A stretch of 64,000 bases of DNA from Glandiceps talaboti (Eukaryota > Hemichordata > Enteropneusta > Spengelidae), in the NCBI RefSeq assembly GCF_964340395.1, contig NC_135550.1:21825176-21889175 (forward strand). The letters are read 5' to 3'. The position numbers and the translations under genes were made by a program. The notes beneath the pieces were generated by a model. The model worked only from the letters and a program-made list of their open reading frames with translations. It was not told the origin of the DNA and made no database searches. Of the stretch, positions 60,352 to 64,000 are shown piece after piece. Positions within the stretch are counted from its first letter, which is position 1. Each line of letters starts with the position of its first letter.

Positions 60352-61709
60352 TTGCAGTGATGTTGATTGTTCATGCAAACTTGTAAGGCCATCTTGAATG
60401 GTGCATTATGGGATATATAGTATAATTCCATTGATAAACTATAATCATCAACTGTTATAAACAAGCAGTAGTCACAATGTTTATATTAAACCATCTTGTC
60501 TTGGTTTGCATAGGCCCTTGGGGGAAGGGGGAGCTATCCTGATCAGATTAGATGTTGCCATAACTACAAATGATCCCACCGTCCTTTGCATCTGAGCACA
60601 CTCATGACAAAATAATTGTGGAAAGTACATAAAATACAAAATTGTGAGACTTTCTATAGAGGCCTTGAATCTGTAGTAGCAGTCTCGTTTTTAATGCGAA
60701 ATGTCACATTTTTCTTAGATTTCCTCAGTTTAGAAAGTGTTCAAATCAAAGTTATTACAAGCATTATTTATATTGTATCATATTTCTAATTATTTAAATA
60801 ATTTCTTTTTGTAATATATTACATCAGGAAAATCGCTTGTAAATATTGTGCTTGTCAATGTCAATAAATTTGGTTAATTTTGAATTTTGAAGAGATCTGC
60901 AGAATTTTTGACTTTTTGAAAATATTGTGCTCAGGTCAGCCAAGCATCTGACATACTACATGTACATTGTCACTTGATTTTCAATGCTCACAGATCATCT
61001 TCAAAACCTCAGAAAACAATATTAGTTGTAACTAGATATATTTCTAGGAGAGAATAGACTAATTTCCTCTGTAGAAAGCTATACATTTTCCTCATCTCAG
61101 AATGACCAGTAAGGCAACCAAAGCCCTATGATATTAGACCATACCAACGAATAGGTACTGTTTACTATCTTCTTTCTTCTACTACCGCCTGCCCTTATCA
61201 TACTCTAGAGGGCGATATTCCCTATATGTATTACCAGTACTGGCATACATTCCTCTGTTTCATTGAAAAATAGAAACACGTAATCTGTACAAATGAATTG
61301 TTCCTTTTTTTGTCTGTAAACACATCTGGAGATAACAAATGTATGCATGTACATATTCTTGTCATGTTTCTATGTTTCCTTCTCGTTCACCATACAAATT
61401 AATTACATTTTTACATTGAATTTGAGAGCAGATGTGCATGAACAGTTTTAGGGCCAAATGCCTACAGATAGCTATATGAACACCTATTTTGTAGTGGGTG
61501 GGGTTCCATTTTCCACTTGTATATTACATGCATCATAGGCCTCACTCATGGTCTATGCATGCGTTAACATAACAATGTAACTTTCTCCATAACTGACACC
61601 AAGATAGAGGTCATACAAGACAAATTTCACAGATTTTACTTTCACTAAAGCGTTTTGTTACATCACCATATAAAACAGATATCATTTAATTGTTTACTGA
61701 CAACATATT
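59202..61709. other. Spacer between SDCCAG8 and the sulfatase gene
   Basis: Convergent genes end on either side. No exon is recognised. It contains the large CA/CATA array at 59975-60345. Its right part may include the sulfatase 3' UTR on the minus strand. Confidence 0.5.
59975..60345. repeat. Compound CA/CATA microsatellite with higher-order duplication
   Basis: A CA run (59977-60050), a short GTAC block, then two long CATA arrays. Each CATA array ends in the same word AAACACACTTATATACAAACA (at about 60165 and 60269), so the CATA block plus this word was duplicated as a unit. A shorter CA run follows at about 60317-60344. Confidence 0.95.
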
Positions 61710-62621
61710 TCAGTCGATTAATTCGTCATCTTCTTGACAAATACAATGAGGCCAATTGCAACAAGGTTGCAGCCAGGGCCTTGGCAACCCAAAGCTAATC
61801 AGGTCAAATTGATCTTCGACAGGTTCTACCGTTTTCTCGTGTTCTTTCACTGCATCTCTAGCCTTGTTGATTAGTTCTTGTGATTTGCTGTCGGTAGATT
61901 TGAGAGGGCGATGCTCCCCTGGGTCGTTCGTGAGATCGTACACTAGTGGGGGATCGTGGTGATCGACGTGACCACTGTCACATCCACACAGCCAAGTATT
62001 AAAACACGCCTGAGTACCTGGTGTCCATCTTGGCGTGGTAAATATAACTTTGTATGTTATTTGTTCTGAAATGCAATAAAAAAGAGACGATATCATCACT
62101 TATTGTGAACGATAAGTTCATTAACATGCCATCACGTTTAGGACTATCCTGGTAGAAATTACGACCTTGTCACTCTAATTTCAACCATTTTCCATTCGTT
62201 AAAGTTTCTTTGTATTTTATAAAGTGTATGTATCCTGTACATTTTTAACGCACACAAAAATGCGACCGACTGTCGATAGGTCTAGATCTTACCCACACTG
62301 GTTAATTATATATACATTAAGCATAGAAGTCGCGAAACAAAATACACTGTTTGACAACGATGATACATTTAATATCAAACCGTGTTATCCAAAGGTGATA
62401 TAGGAACATTGTTATGGGTCAAAGGAGGGCTACGAAAATTCTGGTGGTCTGAAAGGGGGGCGGCGAAATATTTTGCTCATGATTTGAACCTAATCAAACC
62501 TCAAGAGCGGTCGTTTACCGAGTAAATAAATAATTTTCAATACCTTCTAAAACCTAGATTCAGTAATGAGTAGGTGGCATGCGAATGTATTTGTGTATCC
62601 CTTCCTTCCCCTGTCTGTCTA

Positions 62622-62671
<50 letters not shown>

Positions 62672-64000
62672 AGGCTCTCTTTTTCTCTGCGGAGACTATT
62701 TTGAACAGTCCAACCTCACGAGCAGTCGTATACCTTGTAATTTGCAAAATTGTACACTTTATTTACCTACCATACATTTAATTATGAGGCAGTCAATAGC
62801 CAAGTGAATGTGTATTTCTGCCAAAATATAACTTAACGTGTTAGTAGGTAATATAGCCATACAGTTGCATAATAATGTATTGACGCGAGTAAAATTGGGG
62901 TATTGAAGACAGTTTTCAAGAAGTCTATGGCTTTCGATAATGTGTATGGTTTGAAATTTTATGCCATTAAATGGCCTCCGACATGTCCTTATTTTTTTTT
63001 AATGTATATTGTGGGAGGGGATGTCCCTGGATGCTGTTTCTGCCCAGAATCAAACCCCTGCTAGCAAAGTATCTCCAATTATAGATTACCGCCAAATGTG
63101 AGACCTTTTTTCGCAAAGCCCACATATGTTTGTAAAGAAATCTCTCACTGTTATGTATGAATGCTGAAGTTAATTTCCACCTCTGGAGCTGGGTGGGGGG
63201 GGGGGGGTACTGTATAATTATACATTAAAATATATGTGGCCGGGAGAGGGGGGGGGGCTACAAAGTTCTTCATTTCGGAGGAGGCATGAATTGTTTTGAG
63301 AGCTCGAAGAGGGCTGCGAAAAAAAATTGACCAAAATAATTTCTCCCAGCTCCCCCCCCCCCGTAAGTTATGATCCCAGCCTTACAGTTCAGACCACTTT
63401 TGAGGTTACAGACAAATGAAATTGAAACGAGCCTCTTTCTTACAATATTGCGTCAGCACACTTCCTTGACTGTGGTCGGCAGAAAGTGCCACACTTGCCT
63501 TAAGTATGTTATAAATGTATTGTTCGTGGTATTCTTTGCTTATTTGAGCTTTACTTTAATTATGATGATATTTTATCAGCGAACTTGATACATTTCAAAA
63601 CATGCCATGTGAAATCGCACATCAAACGGCACGAAAAAATCCTTTACATTGCTATGAAAAAAAATGGTGAAACTCGGAGTGACACATAAATAAATCCAAG
63701 ACTTTCTAATCGTTTCAGGCAGAATTCGGTTGCCACTTACTGTTATCAGGGCGAAACGTTACACCATGAATCCATGGTCCACAATAGATAAAAAGAAAGT
63801 CGTGTGGTGGCGTTTTATCTTTTCCTGATAACACTCCGGTGATATCAGTTCCATCGATTATTCGATCTTTCGGTAATTCAGAATTGGCTAACTTGGCCAC
63901 TGTAGGTAATAAGTCCATGGAGCTGGTAGGGACAGATATTTCAGAATTCTTTGGAATCAATGGTGGGTATCTGGCAACTGTTGGAACACGAACACCTCCC
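61710..64000 (-). CDS. Arylsulfatase, steroid-sulfatase type (3' part)
   Basis: Two exons are inside the window; the rest lies to the right. Exon 64000-63741 reads VRVPTVARYPPLIPKNSEIS, SMDLLPTVAKLA and RIIDGTDITGVLSG, ending in HGVTFRPDN. After a GTAAGT donor the last exon (62065-61710) continues KQITYKVIFTTPRWTPG, C-x-C-x-S, HHDPPLVYDLTNDPGEHRPL and a Cys-containing tail to TGA at 61712-61710. This is the C-terminal half of the STS/ARSD/ARSL-type group (human: THHDPPLLFDISKDP-like). The calcium and formylglycine active-site motif (CxPSR) is in exons outside the window, so activity cannot be judged. Expected to hydrolyse sulfate esters in the secretory pathway or lysosome; substrate unknown. 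The intron (62066-63740) holds a CTGT repeat and G-run-bearing interspersed sequence. Confidence 0.88.
62400..63375. repeat. Related interspersed segments with long G/C homopolymers
   Basis: In the sulfatase intron, segments near 62420-62480 and 63190-63365 share GAGGGCT(A/G)CGAAAA-like words next to G or C runs of 7-13 bases. Similar G/C-run contexts occur at 11330-11347 and 13397-13411. This suggests copies of a dispersed repeat family, but the similarity is short. Confidence 0.35.
62608..62668. repeat. CTGT tetranucleotide microsatellite
   Basis: About 15 CTGT units in the intron of the sulfatase gene. Confidence 0.95.

Overview
The window is eukaryotic nuclear DNA from an invertebrate animal. 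Genes are split into many short exons with GT-AG introns of a few hundred to a few thousand bases. Spacers and introns are AT-rich and full of microsatellites (CTGT, ATGT, CA, GTGA). A tRNA-derived SINE, a non-LTR reverse-transcriptase relic and a palindromic MITE-like element are present. Gene content (CEP170, SDCCAG8, an STS-type sulfatase, a lectin/TSP1/GAIN protein) fits a slow-evolving bilaterian such as a hemichordate, amphioxus or lophotrochozoan. The sequence alone does not let me choose among them. All gene models were spliced by eye from reading frame, splice sites and phase; none has transcript support.

Layout, left to right. (1) 1-4475: mostly intergenic, with a possible last exon of an upstream gene ending near 638. 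(2) 4476-17305, plus strand: a 15-exon gene for a predicted 772-residue secreted protein with signal peptide, two C-type-lectin-like domains, two TSP1 repeats and a polycystin-1/adhesion-GPCR-like GAIN domain. It stops directly after the Cys-x-Cys-Asn-His-Leu of the GPS motif, with no membrane domain found downstream. (3) About 18868-19181, minus strand: a frameshifted rhodopsin-type GPCR fragment (TM6-TM7), then a diverged three-copy repeat. (4) 24296-46573, minus strand: CEP170, 16 coding exons, 1,280 residues, N-terminal FHA domain. Its third intron looks like a U12-type AT-AC intron. (5) 50239-58487, plus strand: SDCCAG8, 16 exons, 713 residues, the same length as human SDCCAG8. (6) 61710 to the window edge, minus strand: the last two exons of a steroid-sulfatase-type arylsulfatase.

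CEP170 and SDCCAG8 are arranged head to head, as in the human genome at 1q43-q44. Both products act at the centrosome and ciliary base, so this looks like an ancient linked pair that may share its promoter region near 49.6-50.3 kb. The other genes show no obvious functional link to the pair.

The observations most worth following up are the candidate AT-AC intron inside the FHA domain, the GPS-terminated secreted receptor ectodomain, a decayed copy of CEP170's last exon inside its own intron, repeat arrays sitting on splice sites of CEP170 and SDCCAG8, and a hairpin element in the SDCCAG8 3' region.
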